From assembly GCA_000733355.1 (NCBI GenBank), contig JNVV01000050.1:257553-275889 (forward strand): a stretch of DNA of 18,337 bases, written 5' to 3'. A program made the position numbers and the translations under genes. This stretch comes from Falciphora oryzae (lineage: Eukaryota > Ascomycota > Sordariomycetes > Magnaporthales > Magnaporthaceae). Below, in pieces: positions 17,664 to 18,337 of this stretch (its first letter is position 1; every line of letters begins with the position of its first letter). The notes below the pieces were generated by a model that ran no database searches, was not told the origin of the DNA, and worked only from the letters and a program-made list of their open reading frames with translations.

Positions 17664-18337
17664 TTTTTTTTCGAAAACGTTAAAAGCTTTAAATTATACG
17701 GGGTTAATTATAAAAACCGTATTTTAACTTTTTTTTTTATAAAAGGTTACGAAACCCTATCGTTTCACGGAAAAAATAATCGAAACGGTTATAGCTTTTA
17801 ATTAAAAAATCGCGGTAATAGGTTATTATCGCTATCGTTTAAAAAATCCGAAAAATTTAAAAAATCCGAATTATTAACGGGTTATTTTTATATCCGTCCC
17901 GGCGTAATATTTATACAGGTTTAATTCGTTTAAATTTGTGAATTTTTTAAAATCCGTTTTATTTATACGGCTAACAAACCGGCGTTTAATTTAACGATCC
18001 GTTTCCGCGTTATTAAATTTATTTATTTAAAAACGGAAAACGGAAATATATTTGTATTAATTTCGGTTTATATTTTTTTAATAAAAACGGGTACGTTTTA
18101 AAAAAAAGCTTCGATTTAATTCGGGTTATTAAAACGATCGTTATAAAACCGAAATGTAATAACTAATTTAAACCGGTTTTTTTATGCTATAAACCGTTAG
18201 CTTTCCCGTACGGCGTTTTTAATAAATTAATAAATTTAAATTAATATACGTCGTTCGGTGTCGGTAAAAGTTTTAAATAAAATATATTTTTTAATTAAAC
18301 TTTTTTTTAATTTAAATATTTTTATTAACGGTTTAAT
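17664..18337. other. AT-rich decayed DNA, no identifiable gene
   Basis: All six frames are short. The longest protein-like stretch is on the plus strand, 17934-18098 (CEFFKIRFIYTANKPAF...KTENGNIFVLI), open for 55 codons. It might be a remnant of a retrotransposon polyprotein, but I cannot match it to a domain. CG and TA are common and CA/TG scarce, so it is probably another mutated transposon. Confidence 0.5.

Noticed and set aside
17664..18337. Possible retrotransposon integrase or gag-pre-integrase region.
   Set aside because: The 55-codon stretch has no catalytic or zinc-finger pattern I can defend, so it is left unassigned.

Overview
The window looks like a gene-poor, transposon-filled block of a filamentous ascomycete (Pezizomycotina-type) genome. 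I see no intact host gene. The evidence is the mix of element families (Fot1/pogo, Hop-like MULE, hAT, Tad-like LINE, Ty3/Gypsy, a Copia-like gag piece) and the damage pattern. Nearly every recognisable frame is broken by C-to-T type changes on one or the other strand: Trp codons become TAG/TGA, Gln and Arg codons become stops, His becomes Tyr, Asp becomes Asn. By eye the DNA is full of TA and CG and poor in CA/TG, which is what repeat-induced point mutation (RIP) leaves. I did not compute an index, and the species cannot be named from this.

Layout, left to right. 1-243: terminus of a hAT element running off the left edge. 244-2556: minus-strand Ty3/Gypsy pol relic (RT, RNase H, start of integrase), cut at both sides by hAT ends. 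2557-10529: a second hAT element, whose left terminus is at 2557 and whose plus-strand transposase starts at 8997. Its 5' part holds a (TAAA)n tract, a minus-strand zinc-knuckle gag-like frame, a 432-bp palindromic MITE (3580-4011) and a complete Fot1/pogo element (4331-8941, TA duplication). The pogo element is itself split by a complete 2.74-kb MULE (5466-8205, 9-bp duplication TTCTTTCGG). A 168-bp retroposon-like insertion (10254-10421) sits in the hAT transposase. 10529-14448: a 5'-truncated Tad-like LINE on the minus strand. 14449-14660: another hAT-type terminus. 14661-16095: a second, plus-strand copy of the 3' 1.4 kb of the same LINE, forming a large inverted repeat with the first. 16099-17055: a minus-strand relic, perhaps a LINE ORF1 with a GC-rich leader. 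17225-17661: a second palindromic MITE whose ends match the pogo element. 17664-18337: AT-rich decayed DNA I cannot assign.

The most useful points are: a four-deep nest whose order of insertion can be read (Gypsy, then hAT, then pogo, then MULE); one pogo element and two fold-back MITEs sharing a TIR in which a GCGAGTGG-type motif is duplicated in tandem; and three copies of one LINE 3' end, the shortest flanked by a 7-bp duplication whose removal restores the hAT reading frame. These elements do not cooperate as a pathway. The relationships are nesting, possible cross-mobilisation of MITEs by the pogo transposase, and shared silencing by mutation.
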